64,000 bases of DNA from Glebionis coronaria (taxonomy: Eukaryota > Streptophyta > Magnoliopsida > Asterales > Asteraceae): contig CM046878.1 in the NCBI GenBank assembly GCA_025667525.1, positions 574,038,868-574,102,867 of the forward strand, written 5' to 3'. Numbering within the stretch: the first letter of the stretch is position 1; every line of letters begins with the position of its first letter. Position numbers and translations under genes: made by a program. Positions 20,396-32,709 of this stretch are shown one piece after another. The notes under the pieces are model-generated. The model was not told the DNA's origin. It saw nothing but the letters and a program-made list of their open reading frames with translations, and did no database searches.

Positions 20396-23227
20396 ATGTC
20401 TGAAGCAATAACCTCCTCCTCCTTAGCCTTACCTAACATCAAGATTCCCATGCTTGATGCAACCCACTTTGACTTATGGAAGTTCAACTTTGAACAATAT
20501 CTGGGGATCTATGACTACACACTCTGGGAGATTATTGAATATGGAAACTCATTCAATAAGGCTCAAAAGATTCTTGATCCCATTACTCAAAGATCAGCTG
20601 TTGAAGGATGCCCTGATGAAGATAAGAAAGAAAAACCTAGAGATGGTAGAGCTGTAGGTGCTGAAGATATTGCAAAGAAAAGGGTTGACATGAAAGCTCT
20701 AAATATTCTGAAAGTCTCTTTGGGACAAGAAAACCAGCACAAATATAGAGGCTATGAATCTGCTAAGGATCTTTGGGAAGCACTTGAAGTTGCATATGGT
20801 GGCAATGCAGACACTAAGGAAGAAAAGAAAAAGCAACTTCTGCATGATTATGCTGTCTTCAAAGCTCAACCCAATGAGAAACTGAGTAGTGTGAGAAGCA
20901 GATTGCTTGACATCACAAGCAAGTTGTTCTTCATGGGGACACAAGTAGGTGATGTTGACACCAATGCTACCTTTCTTAAAAGTCTTGGTGAGGCATGGAA
21001 GATTGAGGCAAGATCTATTCTTGCCAACAATACTTACAAGAGCTCCTCGTTTGATGACAGCTACAACAAACTAAGACTGTTGGAAGATGAAACTCTTTCA
21101 GATCATGGAAGCAAATCTAGCTCCAGCAACATGGCCTTCTTCTCTCATAGTGAAGGTCAGTTCAATCAGAAGGACTCTTATATGCATCCAGTTACTGGAT
21201 CATCATATGTCAGCGCTGGAACAAGTCCTGTCAACGTCTCCTTTTCAGACGCTGACACCTTCATGAATGACTCCCCAAGAGTTAAACCTGCTGGTTTGGA
21301 TTTGGATACTGTGTGTGCTTACATTTCTTCTTTGCCCAATGGTTCAGTGATTACATATGAGGACCTTGAGCAGATAAGTGATGAGCACTTGGAAGAGATG
21401 GACATCAAGTGGAACATGGCTCTTGCTAGTATAAGAGCAAATAGGTGGAACAGAAGGTTTAAAAAGAAGATGACCTTCAATGCTAAAGACACAGCTGGAT
21501 TTGATAAATCTAAATTTGAGTGCTACAACTGTCATCGTATGGGGAATTTCATGAGGGAATGCAGATCTCCTAGAAGATCTGATGCTGGTAAACCCTCAAG
21601 CCAGGTTGTTAAAGCTCAAGATTCCAAAGCCATGGTTGTAGTTCAAGGAATTGATGGTACAGGATGGGATTGGAGCTATCTGGCTAAGGATGTTGAAGAG
21701 GATAAAGCTTTGGTTGCTGATATTGAAGAAGAAGAGCATGTTGAATATGCTCCCATGGCTCACTCCTCCTCTTCATTTGATAATGAGGTATATGATGATG
21801 CTTTTTGTAGCAAAGGTTGTAGGTTAAACACTGAAAAACTTAACAAAGAGGTGTTAAAATTAAAATATGATATGAGTACTAAAAGGTGTAAATTGTCTAA
21901 TTACCAACTAGCTCTTACTGAAACTGAGAAAACCGTTTCTGAATACAAGAAAATGGAATTTGACTTAAAAGATAAGATCAATATCTTAAAACATGAGCTA
22001 GAGGGTAGCATGGATGTTAGGAACATCATGACAAAGGTTAATAGAGACCTACAGGCTAAGTTAGATGAGGCCATTAAGAATAAAGATAATGTTGACCTCA
22101 AAATTCAAAGATTTGATAGAGCCACCCAAACCCTAGGAGACTGTGTAGCTAAACAAAGGGATCCTAAGGACATGACTGGGATTGGGATGAATGATTACTC
22201 TCTGGTTCCACCACCAGCTGGTGACTTCTATGGTGTCCTTAGAAAGGACTTGTCTTGGACTGGTATACAAGAATGCCAAGAAGAGGAATTCATTCCTCCA
22301 CCAAGAGTTGTCACTCTAGTGGAAGAGTATCAACAAAAACTGACTGACCTAAATGAGTGGAAGAAAGTTAACCCTACTTTATTTGTTAAGGGAGGTTTGC
22401 TATGTGAAAGTCCCAATGAATCACCACCTATTAAGGTTACTCACCCAATCACTGGTAAAGTTGTTGACCTAGGCTCAAACACTGTTAGAAGACCTACCAT
22501 TAAATATGCAGAGATGTATAGGAATAATAGGTCACCTAAGAGCCAAGTTAGCAATCATGGAACAGGTTTCTTCTCTTCTAGACCTAAGGGTGTGTCTAAG
22601 AAAGCCTGTTACACTTGTGGTAGCTTTTCACATTTGGCATACAAGTGTGTCAACGCTCCCAAAGCCAGCGCTGACAGGAACAATTTCAGCACTGATAGGA
22701 AGAAAGTCAACGTAGTTAGAAAGTCAAACGTTGTCAGACCCAAACCTTGTGTGCAGCAAAGTCCACAAGTGATTAGACCTGTCCCATTATTTTCTAGAAG
22801 GTCAAACACTCATGGACAAAGACCTTTTCAAAAGACAAACACCTGGTCAAATAGGCAATGGGTTCCTGTAGCAAACCCTAGGTTCGACGCTGACAAGGGT
22901 AATTTCAGCGTTGACAGGACAAATTCTAACGCTGACAGAAATGTGACCAGACCTAAATATTTGTAGCCACAAGGTAAGGGGTCTAAAGCTTCTTCAAGCT
23001 TAACATGGAGACCCAAGAAAGATCAAAACCCTAATGATAATGGGATTTCAATTACCTGCAATAGATTTAATTACATTTCAAAGGTCATTACAAAACCTAT
23101 TGGGTTTAACTAGGTATTTCATCCTAAAAAGGATGAGAATGGGGTTGTTGTGAGAACTAAGTCTGTTCTTATTGAACAACCAGATGAATCCAAGTCTTCT
23201 GAGACTTGGGTTCCCAAAGAAAACTAA
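20396..23227 (+). pseudogene. Element D gag
   Basis: Capsid/nucleocapsid precursor. ATG at 20396 opens MSEAITSSSLALPNI and the UBN2-like gag core (FDLWKFNFEQYL, LWEIIEYG, YESAKDLWEALEVAYGG). It is followed by a first zinc knuckle CYNCHRMGNFMREC, where the expected His is Asn, a long acidic and coiled-coil stretch, and an intact second knuckle CYTCGSFSHLAYKC. The open frame ends at TAG 22964-22966, but the same frame continues through TAG 23111-23113 to a TAA at 23225-23227 after WVPKEN, the position where E's gag also ends. Both internal stops fit TGG-to-TAG changes. D-motif copies encode repeated SADR/SVDR/NADR strings just after the second knuckle and near the C-terminus. The start sits 110 bp after the primer site. 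Confidence 0.88.
22649..22940 (+). repeat. D-motif clusters in the gag coding region
   Basis: Motif positions (base before TGA or its equivalent) at 22656, 22671, 22692, 22713 and 22731 (steps 15, 21, 21, 18), then 22890, 22911 and 22932 (steps 21, 21). They encode Ala/Val-Asp-Arg/Lys repeats. A further isolated copy is near 21249. Confidence 0.85.
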
Positions 23228-23247
23228 TTTGTTTTCTTTATGTGCAG
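23222..23247 (+). promoter_or_regulatory. Candidate 3' splice site between gag and pol of D
   Basis: A branch-point-like CTAAT (23224-23228), a T-rich tract and TGCAG end at 23247. The protease frame begins exactly in phase after the AG. Element E has the same arrangement although the distance to the gag stop differs by one base. Confidence 0.4.
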
Positions 23248-24695
23248 GGCATTCAAAGACAGATCAATGATTATGGGTATTGGGATAGTGGATGCTCAAG
23301 GCACATGACAGGAAAGGAAGACTATCTGACGAATTTCACCCCTATTAAAGATGGTGATAAGGTATACTTTGGAGGTGGATATGGGACTATCACAGGCAAA
23401 GGAACCCTTCTCACCAATAATCTGCGTTTTGAGAACGTCTTCCTGGTAAAAGAACTGGATTACAATCTGTTTAGTGTATCACAAGTTTGTGATAACAAAA
23501 ATAAGGTTCTTTTCACTGATACTGAGTGCTTGGTGTTAAGCAAGGATTTTAAGATCCCTGATGAGAAATATATTGAGTATAGAACACCTAGGCATAAGGA
23601 CATATATAATGTGAATTTAAATAGGATTAAAGTGAATACCGATATGTCTTGTTTTTATGCTAAGGCCTCAGTAAGTGAGAGTAATTTGTGGCACAGGAGA
23701 CTAGGGCACATAAATTTTAAAAATATAAATAGACTTGTGAGGCTTGTGTTAGTTGATGGTTTGCCTGAGAAGGCCTTCCACAATGACCACTCTTGTGTTG
23801 CATGTCTTAAAGGCAAGCAGCACAAGGTCTCATTCAAGTCCAAGCAGGTGCATACTAGTTCCAGACCTCTTCATATGCTTCACATGGACCTCTTTGGTCC
23901 AACAAATATAAAGAGTTTGAATGGTAAGTCATATTGCTTTGTTGTCACAAATGACTTCTCTAGATTTACTTGGACATTCTTTTTAGCTATGAAGAGTGAC
24001 ACAGCTGATGTTCTTATTGATTTTATCACTCAGATTGAGAAAAGGTCTGGAAATAAGGTTAAAATGCTTAGGAGTGATAATGGTGGAGAATTTAGGAACA
24101 AGAAGCTAGATGATTTTTGTGCCAGGAAAGGAATTACTAGGCAATTCAGTATTGATAGAACCCCACAACAAAATGGGGTTGCTGAGAGGAAAAATAGAAC
24201 CCTAATTGAAGCAGCCAGAACAATGTTGGTTGATGCTCACTTTCCTATAGCCTTTTGGGCTGAAGTTGTTAATACAGCATGCTATGTTCAAAATAGAGCA
24301 TTGGTTAACAAAATTCAGAACAAAACACCTTATGAGTTACTTTGGGGAAGAAAACCTAATATTGGTTTTCTCAGACCTTTTGGTTGTCATGTAGTAGTTT
24401 TGGATACTAGTGATGCCTTAGGGAAATTTAGTGCAAAAGGTGATGAGGGTTACTTCATGGGGTATTCAGTGCAGAGCAAGGGTTATAGGGTTTATCTTAA
24501 AGAGGACAAACGGATAGTTGAGAGAGTACATGTTAGGTTCTTAGAGAATAAACCTAGTGATCCTAAGAGTGGTCCTAATTGGTTGTTTGATTTGGAACCC
24601 TTATCTAGAACTTTAAATTATATGCCTATCACTAATCCAGACATTGTGAAGGTAACTTCAAATGTTGTGGAGGAACAAGTTGTTAATGTTTCAGG
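23248..24695 (+). pseudogene. Element D pol, part 1 (protease and integrase)
   Basis: Protease with catalytic motif WDSGCSRHMTG at the start, then the pre-integrase zinc finger (WHRRLGH...CVACLKGKQHK), and the integrase core with all three catalytic acids visible: LHMDLFGP, RSDNGGEF and NGVAERKNRT. The C-terminal region has the copia motif FRPFGCHVVVL and GYFMGYS. No stop or frameshift occurs in this part. Reading continues a few codons into element E's LTR before a stop, because E is inserted after NVSG at 24696. The rest of the protein resumes at 35638. Confidence 0.9.
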
Positions 24696-24725
24696 TGTTG
24701 GGAATAAATCTATGTTTATTTGTTT

Positions 24726-24828
24726 CCCCTGCTAGTTGATTATTCATACCCCTGCTAGAGTAAGTTCCCCCTGCCAAATAACAAAGGCAGGGGGATTAGT
24801 TCCCCTGCTGGAGTCAAAGGCCCTGCCG
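24726..24828 (+). repeat. E-motif (CCCCTGCT) array in the LTR
   Basis: Copies begin near 24726, 24749, 24768, 24786 (inverted), 24802 and 24820, with steps of 16-23 bp. Repeated unchanged in the 3' LTR at 35137-35239. Confidence 0.88.
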
Positions 24829-24928
24829 TCAAAGATAAACATGGAATAGATTTTTACGCGTTTCAGTTATTATTCCTTAATACTTTCCATAGTTTGTTAG
24901 TAGTGATCTTGTACGTGGGTCCTTGTAT

Positions 24929-24938
24929 CTATAAAAGG
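24929..24938 (+). promoter_or_regulatory. TATA box of element E LTR
   Basis: CTATAAAAGG within TTGTATCTATAAAAGG, matching D's promoter context; the copy in the 3' LTR is at 35340-35349. Confidence 0.6.
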
Positions 24939-25223
24939 ACTCACTAGGTTAGCATGCAAAGTGTGTCTTTCTCATTTCGTTTTTCATTATTATTACTTTA
25001 AGGTTTTGTAAACCCTAATACCACTTTGGGTATTCGTATATCTTTGATATATTAAAGTTCAACGTTTGAATCTCATTTGTTCTTGTGCTAGACATTACAT
25101 TCCGCATCTTGTTTAGTTACTTTGCTTTGCAAAGTTTCTCTGGTGTTAGATTGAATTCTTTCTCTCTATCACAACCCTTAAACAAGCTATTAAGGTTTAA
25201 GATCTGACTTTGGGATCAACAAG

Positions 25224-25235
25224 TGGTATCAGAGC
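25224..25235 (+). other. Primer binding site of element E
   Basis: TGGTATCAGAGC two bases after the LTR; a perfect tRNA-Met type site. Confidence 0.92.
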
Positions 25236-25283
25236 TTGTTGAGAAACTTTTTCTAAATCAAGAACAAAATCCTCATAGCAAAC

Positions 25284-28009
25284 ATGTCTTCAGATTCATC
25301 CACAAACAGCAACAACCACAATAACCTCAAGTTACCCATGTTGGATCCTGAAAACTTTGAATTATGGGAATTCAGAATCCAACAATACCTGAAAATGGAA
25401 CACTATGTTCTCTGGGAGATCATAGAGTTTGGTGATCAATTCAACAAAATGGTGGCAGTTGAAGAAGGCAAGGATGAAGGTGAAACTTCCAAAGGTAAGG
25501 ACAAGAAGAAATCTGCTGCTCTATGTGATAAGAAAATACTGGCTAGAAGGCATGATGTCAGGGCTCACAGCTCATTACTGTTGGCCCTACCAGATAGACA
25601 TCAACTCAGATTCAGGAAATACAAAACAGCTAAGGAACTATGGGAAGCCATAGGCAAAACCTTTGGAGGAAATGAAGCCACAAAGAAGAAGAAGAAAAAT
25701 CAAATGCTGAATGATTTTGCTTCTTTCAAAGCAATTGGTGATGAATCAATTGGAGCTATTTACAATAGGCTTCAAGACATGGTGGCCCACTTGGAATTCT
25801 TTGATATTGAAGTATCAAAAGAGCAGGTGAACACCAGGTTTCTTAACAGTCTCCAGAAAGAATGGTTTGTCTATAAGGCAATTTGGCAGAATAAGGATGA
25901 TTTGGATGAAAAAGACATTGATGACATATATAATAACTTAAAGGTTTTTGAACCTATTGTCAATGAAATGAAGTCAAAAGGAACAATCCCCACCAACTCA
26001 AGTGGAATCATCGATTCCCCTGCTAACATGGCATTCATATCACAAAGCAGTGGAATCTCCAAGAACAGTGGAATAGAAGTAGCCCCTGCTACCTATTCCC
26101 CTGCTACCAGGTCTGGACCTTCCTATGATGAAGAAAGACCATCTACATTCAGCCTTGATACTGCATGTGCTTTTATAGCATCACAAGGGCCACAAGGATC
26201 TACAGTATTACATGAAGATCTAAATCAAATCAGTAAGCAAGCGCTAGAAGAATTGGATATCATGTGGAATATGGCTTTGCTCAGCATGAGAGCCAACAGG
26301 TTCCACAAGAAGTATGGGAAGAAGATCACAATTAATCCCTCTGATGTGGCTGGGTTTGATAAAACAAAAGTTGAATGCTACAATTGTGGCAAGAAGGGTC
26401 ATTTTGCCAGGGAATGCAGAGGACCTAAGTTTGGAAATAGCTATAGAAAGGAGACAAGAGATGATGATTCTGGTGCTAAAGCCATGGTAGCCATGCAGGG
26501 AATAGATGGAGCAAATGGATGAGACTGGAGTGCTATGACAGAAAATGTGGAAAGAAATCAAGCCTTGATTGCTGAGGAAAAGGAAGAAGACTTTGCACTT
26601 ATGGCTATGTCAAGTTCCAGTTCTGACAATGAGGTATATGATGACTCATATTATACTAAAGCTTGTAGGAAAAATACTGAGTCTTTGAATGATCAAATCA
26701 GAAAGGTAAAAGCTGACTATATCAATTGTGATAATGATCTTGATAATTACAAACGTGCTTTAGAACAACTAGAGTCCACCATAAGAGAGTATAGGAAAAG
26801 AGAAAGTGAGTATAGGGATCACATTGTGATTCTAGAAACAGATGCCAAGGAGAATAACCAATCTATAAATGTTTTAACTTCTGAACTCGAAATTTTCAAA
26901 GCTAACCAAAAGATAGATGAGGAAACTGTTGAAAAATTTGGAAAAGCTTCAAAAGATTTAACCAAGGCATTTGAAATTGGTCAATCTCCTAAGGACAAAA
27001 CAGGGTTTGGAATTAAGAATATGAATGCTACTATACCACCACCCCCTGCTAACATCCATGCTGCCTATCCTAGAAAAGACTTGTCATGGACTGGTCTCCC
27101 TTGTTTTGAAAAACAGGATGACATTGAGTTTGACTTGAGTGCTTATATACCTAATAACCTTGATACAGAAGAGTCTCTAGTTAAAACTAGTGTCATTAGG
27201 GATGTTAAACAGGAACAGGTTGGCTTAAAGCAAATTGACAACCCTGTTAGATTTTCAAAAGAAGGAATTTCTAGCAGCAATCCAAATTCTAAGAGTATCT
27301 CTCCCAAATCTAAGGCTAGGCCACAGTCTCCTAAGCCTACCATTAAATATGCTGCTATGTACAGGAATGTCAGAGGTAATCAAAGAAATTGGAATGACCA
27401 AAAGTCTCATCAATTAGGTGAAGACTTTGTGATCAATACCAAGCCCTGCTTCACATGTGGCAGTTTTGAACACACTTATCAAGAGTGTAAGGCACCAATG
27501 GAGATGGTAGCTGCAAATCCCTTAAAGGATATGCAACCTAAAACCATTCTTCTGAATGCAGGGGAAAAATCCTTTTCCCCTGCCAAGTATGTTGCCCCTG
27601 CCTTGAGAAATAGGGTGACTGATAAATATGTTGTTCCAGCCCTTAGAATGGAAAATGATGTTCACCCAAAGCTCAACACTTCTGTGACCACCCCAACACC
27701 TTATACTGCATATAAATCTGGCTCTAGACCTTACCAACACATGAATAGAGGCCAAAACAAAAGGTGGGTTCCCTCTGCTAAGCATAAGGATTCCCCTGCT
27801 AAAACTAGGGTATCCCCTGCTAGAAAAGTTGTACATTCTAAGAACATGGGAAGATGGGGAAAAGCTGCGAAAGCCTCAGCTCGTTGGTTCGGGCACCCAA
27901 AAGGGGTACTCAATCTAATGGTGTATCTCTAGTTTTTGATAAGCTATCCTACATTGATACACGAGGTAGATCCAAGTATGTAATGGCTTGGGTCCCCAAG
28001 AAAAACTAA
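25284..28009 (+). pseudogene. Element E gag
   Basis: Capsid/nucleocapsid precursor homologous to D's gag. It starts MSSDSSTNSNN at 25284, 48 bp after the primer site, with the UBN2-like core (FELWEFRIQQYL, LWEIIEFG, KELWEAIGKTFGG) and an intact first zinc knuckle CYNCGKKGHFAREC. A TGA at 26520-26522 replaces the Trp that D has in GWDWS. The frame then continues through a coiled coil and the second knuckle CFTCGSFEHTYQEC. A one-base shift near 27880 moves the end to another frame, which closes at TAA 28007-28009 after WVPKKN. CCCCTGC copies near 26017, 26083, 26098, 27043, 27577, 27595, 27793 and 27814 encode SPA/APA strings. Confidence 0.88.
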
Positions 28010-28028
28010 TTTGTTTTTCCTTTTGCAG
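28004..28028 (+). promoter_or_regulatory. Candidate 3' splice site between gag and pol of E
   Basis: CTAAT (28006-28010), a T-rich tract and TTGCAG ending at 28028. The protease frame starts in phase right after the AG, as in D. Confidence 0.4.
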
Positions 28029-31000
28029 GTGACAAAGAAGACAAGGGATGATAGAGCATATTGGGATAGTGGATGCTCAAGAAGTATGACTGGACAAAAA
28101 GCTTACTTGTCTAACTTTGTGCCCCTGCATGACAATGATGGTGTTTCTTTTGGAGATGGGCATGGAACTATAACAGGAAAAGGAACTATTGTCACAAATG
28201 GGATGACTTTTGACAATGTGTACTTGGTGAAAGAACTCAAGTACAATCTCTTCAGTGTGTCATAGATGACTGATAACAAGAATTTTGTCTTGTTCACTGA
28301 CACTGAATGCTTGGTATTAGGAAAGGAGTTTGTCTTGCCAAAAGACACTCCAATTGTTCTCAGAACACCAAGACAGAAGAACATGTACACAATTGATCTC
28401 AAGGACATATCTCTCCAAGACAATGAAACATCTTTCATTGCCAAAGCTTCAGCAGATGAATGTAAGAAATGGCATAGAAGACTTGGTCATCTTAATTTCA
28501 AGAACATGAACAAACTAGTAAAGCATAATCTGGTTCATGGTCTTCCTTCCAAGTCTTTTGCCACTGAACATACTTGTGCAGCATGTCTGAAAGGGAAGCA
28601 ACACAGAGCATCTTGCAAGTCAAAAACAAGTATGTCCACCACCAAGCCATTGGAACTACTGCATATGGATCTTTTTGGTCCTACTTCTGTGGCAAGTATA
28701 ATGAAGAAATGATATTGCTTAGTGATTACTGATGATTTTTCAAGGTTTACATGGACATTCTTTCTATTTGAAAAGAGTGACACTGCTGATGTACTCATTG
28801 GGTTCATCAATCAAATTGAACTGTCAAAAAGCATGAAGGTAGTTACCATGAGATCAGACAATGGTGGTGAGTTTAGAAATCAGAAACTGGATTCTTTCTG
28901 CATAAACAAAGGCATCAAGAGGCAATTCAGCATTGCTAGAACACCTCAACAAAATGGAGTGGCAGAAAGAAGGAATAGGACTCTCATTAAAGCTGCAAGA
29001 ACTATGCTGTCTGATTCCAAGCTTCCAGTTATCTTTTGGGCTGAAGCTGTATCCACTGCTTGTTATGTACAGAACAGGGCCTTGGTTGTTAAGGCACACA
29101 ACAAGACCCCTTATCAGCTGTTTAATGGAAGACCTCCCTTAATTGACTTTTTCAGACCTTTTGGGTGTCATGTTATCATCTTGAACACCATTGACAATCT
29201 AGGTAAGTTTAGTGAAAAGGGTGATGATGGATACTTTGTGGGTTACTCATTGAACAGCAAGGGATATAGGGTCTTCAACAAGAAGACAAGCAAAATCACA
29301 GAAAATCTTCATGTGAACTTTCTTGAAGACAAACCTGAAGATGTTCAAACAGGTCCTGACTGGTTCTTTGATATAGATGTACTTTCCAAGTCCATAAATT
29401 ATGTACCTGTTGTCTTGCAGAACACTAACATTTCAGGTACTCAAGAAACAATTGGTGTAGAGAAGTCACCTCTGAGGTACATGAATGTACCCTCATTGTT
29501 TCCTAGTGAAGCTGATAAACAAGAAGATAATTCTGCTTCAGGAAAAGAACAGGCAATCTCATCCCCTGCTATGGCTAAAAGCAGTGGAATGGCTGAAAGC
29601 AATGGAATCCAGGATTCCCTTGCTAGAGGAATTGATTCCTCTTTCACAAAGGATCATGATGCTAATGAGACTACTGATACAGAAAGATAATCCCCACACA
29701 TCTCATCATCTACACCCATAAATGATGGTCCTATCATATCCAGCAGTGGAAGCAGAATCATCAGGAGTGGAGGCCCTAGTTATTCAGAGCTTCATTCTGC
29801 TCACCAGCACCCATCTCTAGGTCATGCTGTCTCATTTGGAAGTTCCTTTGAGGACTTCTTTCCTAATCAAAATAGCCCCATCAATTCTGATTTGGAAGAA
29901 GATGAAACAGAAGTCATCATGCAGCCTACCTATAGAATCAATAAGGATCATCCTATCTCTCAAATCATTGGCAATCCTGAAGCCCCCAGACATACAAGGT
30001 ATACAGCAAAGGAGCACAGCTTCATTGCTAATATCACCATGAAGTTCAATCATGACAACATGCAATGTTGTTTGTTTACTGCATTTTTGTCACAAGAGGA
30101 GCCAAAGAAGATTTTTCAGGCTTTAAATGACCCAAGCTGGGTTGAAGCCATGCAAGAGGAGCTCTTACAATTCGACATACAAGAGGTTTGGATTCTGGTT
30201 GATTGTCCCAAATGGGCAAGGCCTATTGGAACCAAGTGGGTACTCAGGAACAAAAAGGATGAAAGGGGAATAGTTGTCAGGAACAAAGAAAGGTTAGTGG
30301 CACAAGGGTATACTCAGGAAGAAGGGATTGATTATGAAGAGGTGTTTGCTCCAGTAGCCAGGATTGAAGCTATTAGATTATTTCTTTCTTATGCCTCATT
30401 CATGGACTTCACTGTTTTCCAGATGGATGTGAAAAGTGCCTTCTTATATGGAACCATTGATAAAGAAGTCTATGTCATGCAACCACCAGGGTTTGAAGAT
30501 CCAGAACATCCTGACAAAGTATACAAAGTGAAAAAGGCCATGTATGGCCTTCACCAAGCTCCCAGAGCCTGGTATGGTACTCTTTCCAAATATCTCCTAG
30601 ACAATGGATTCAGCAGGGGGAAGATTGATCAGACCCTGTTTACCAAGAAACAAAAGGGTGACCTTCTGCTAGTACAAGTCTGTGTGGATGACATCATTTT
30701 TGGATCAACTAACTCCATGCTTAGCAAAGAGTTTGCCAAATTGATGCAGGATAGATTTCAAATGAGTGCCATGGGAAAACTAAACTTCTTTTTGGGGTTA
30801 CAAGTTCAGCAGCGCAAAGATGGGATATTTATCTCACAAGACAAATATGTGGCTGAGATTGTAAAGAAGTTTGGCATGTCTGATGGGAAGAAGGTGTCCA
30901 CTCCCATGGACAAGGATCATCCATGGGGCAAGGATGGTCCTGGAAAGCCTATAGATGTCAGGAATTACAGGTCTATGATTGGGTCTCTTATGTATCTCAC

Positions 31001-31622
31001 TGCTTCAAGACCTGACATCATGTTTGCAGTCTGCTTATGTGCAAGATACCAAGTGTCACCAACAGAGTGTCACTTATTTGCTGTGAAAAGGATTTTTAGG
31101 TATCTAAAATGTCACCCTACCTTAGGACTCTGGTATCCAAAGGAGTCACCATTTGAGCTGATAGCCTATTCAAATAGTGATTATGCTGGTGACAACAATG
31201 ATAGGAAGTCTACAACAGGGGGATGCCAATTTTTGGGAAGCAGGCTCATATCTTGGCAATGTAAGAAGCAGACTATCATGGCAACATCCACAACTGAAGC
31301 TGAGTATGTAGCAGTTGCTGCATGCTGTGGTCAAGTTCTTTGGGTGCAAAATCAATTGCTTGATTATGGGTATAACCTTCTTAAAACCAAGATATTCATT
31401 GACAACAACAGCACTATTTGCATTATAAAGAATCCTGTTTTTCATAGCAAAACCAAACACATTGAAACTAGACATCACTTTATCAGAGATTGTTTTGAAA
31501 AAGGACTGATTGTCCCTTAGAAAATTGATACAGAACTTAATGTTTCTGATCTTTTAACAAAAGCTTTTGATGTAGGGAGGTTTTAGTATCTGGTTGCAGG
31601 TATTGGAATGGTTACCCCTTAA
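28029..31622 (+). pseudogene. Element E pol: protease, integrase, reverse transcriptase, RNase H
   Basis: One uninterrupted reading frame of about 1,197 codons, broken only by nonsense codons at 28263 (TAG), 28710 (TGA), 29688 (TAA), 31518 (TAG) and 31584 (TAG). Domains in order: protease (WDSGCSRSMTG), zinc finger (WHRRLGH...CAACLKGKQH), integrase core with LHMDLFGP, RSDNGGEF and NGVAERRNRT, a Ser/Pro-rich linker, reverse transcriptase ([11 protein letters not shown], catalytic VDDIIFGS preceded by Cys where Tyr is usual), and RNase H ([31 protein letters not shown]). The stop is TAA 31620-31622 after GIGMVTP. There is no frameshift over 3.6 kb. The Tyr-to-Cys change at the position before the catalytic VDD would probably weaken the enzyme. 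Confidence 0.93.
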
Positions 31623-32709
31623 AATCTGATGTCTATTTTGTCATGTATAATCAGGGTTACTTTACTGCTGTTGTTGTATTATTGTTAGTCAATTTGACCA
31701 TTTCTTTCATTCCACTGCTTTTTAACAGTGATTCCCCTGCTTGGGGTTCATTCCCCTGCATAGAGGATTTTTCTCTTAGGCTGGGTGTGTTCTTTTTACA
31801 AAAGTGGTTTTATGTGGTTTTAGACTAACAATGCAGAGGTTCATATGGTGCATACTATTCTCGTTGGTGGATCAGGTATATACTCTATGTTTCAGGGGAG
31901 GTTAGGTCACACCTTTAGGACTCAGGGTATCCTTAGGATGCTCATATATGATCTTAGATCATATCCACTGGTGAGTGAGGGTTCAGGTTAATGATGACTT
32001 GCTGCAAAGCTTGTCAGAACTCTAAATCCTTGAGGCACTGTAGTGTTTAAACAACTTGATGTTCAAATACAGACCTGTGGCACATACTGCCAAGACTGAC
32101 TGACCATAAGTAAGGGACAAGGTTGGGATGGTGACTGGGGTATGCATGATTTCTTGGGATTACCTGGCGTAGGGGGACTTATGTATTAACTTTTTGTATT
32201 GGGACTACTGCTGAATAGAGGACTCTTGAGTTTCTATGTATCTATCTTGTGTATACAAGTGTGTGCATTAGAGCAGAGCTAGTTAGCATTAGTCTCTCCA
32301 TGACTAGTTCAATACCCCTAGGAAAGTTTCCCCTGCTTTTATCTTTTATTCCCCTGCTTTCACAACATTCCCCTGTTTGACCGTTGACCGACAATACCGT
32401 TACCCTGCTCATAGCCGTTGGGCCTGCTTGCCTTAATTTTGGTTAGGGAATTTTTTATTATTTTTAAAAGATATTTAAGGCGCTTTCTTCGCTGATTGGT
32501 AATCTTTTCCTTCTTTTTCAAATATATTAATTTTTTATCAAGATTTATCCTTGATATTTTTGCAATTTGAAAATTTTGGTCCAATCACAGCCCTTCAATT
32601 TGCCTATACAAACTTAATTCCCTTTACCAGCAGGTCCATACATCTCTCTCGACCTAATCCCACTTACCTCTCATCTCTATAAACCTCCAAACTATTTTCA
32701 AAATTCATC
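31623..32709 (+). other. Non-coding spacer of element E with E-motif copies
   Basis: No ORF. CCCCTGC copies at 31734 and 31753, then 32330, 32351 and 32370, with weaker forms near 32402 and 32422. The string ATAGCCGTTGGG (32411-32422) also occurs in D's spacer (38690-38701). It is followed here by CCTGCTT and in D by CGTTGAT, so the flank is conserved and the motif differs. Confidence 0.8.

Larger units (their letters stand above)
24696..25221 (+). repeat. 5' LTR of element E
   Basis: 526 bp, TGTTGGG...GGGATCAACA. Carries six CCCCTGCT/CCCCTGCC copies (one inverted) between about 24726 and 24827, at the same distance from the LTR start as D's motif array. Confidence 0.95.
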
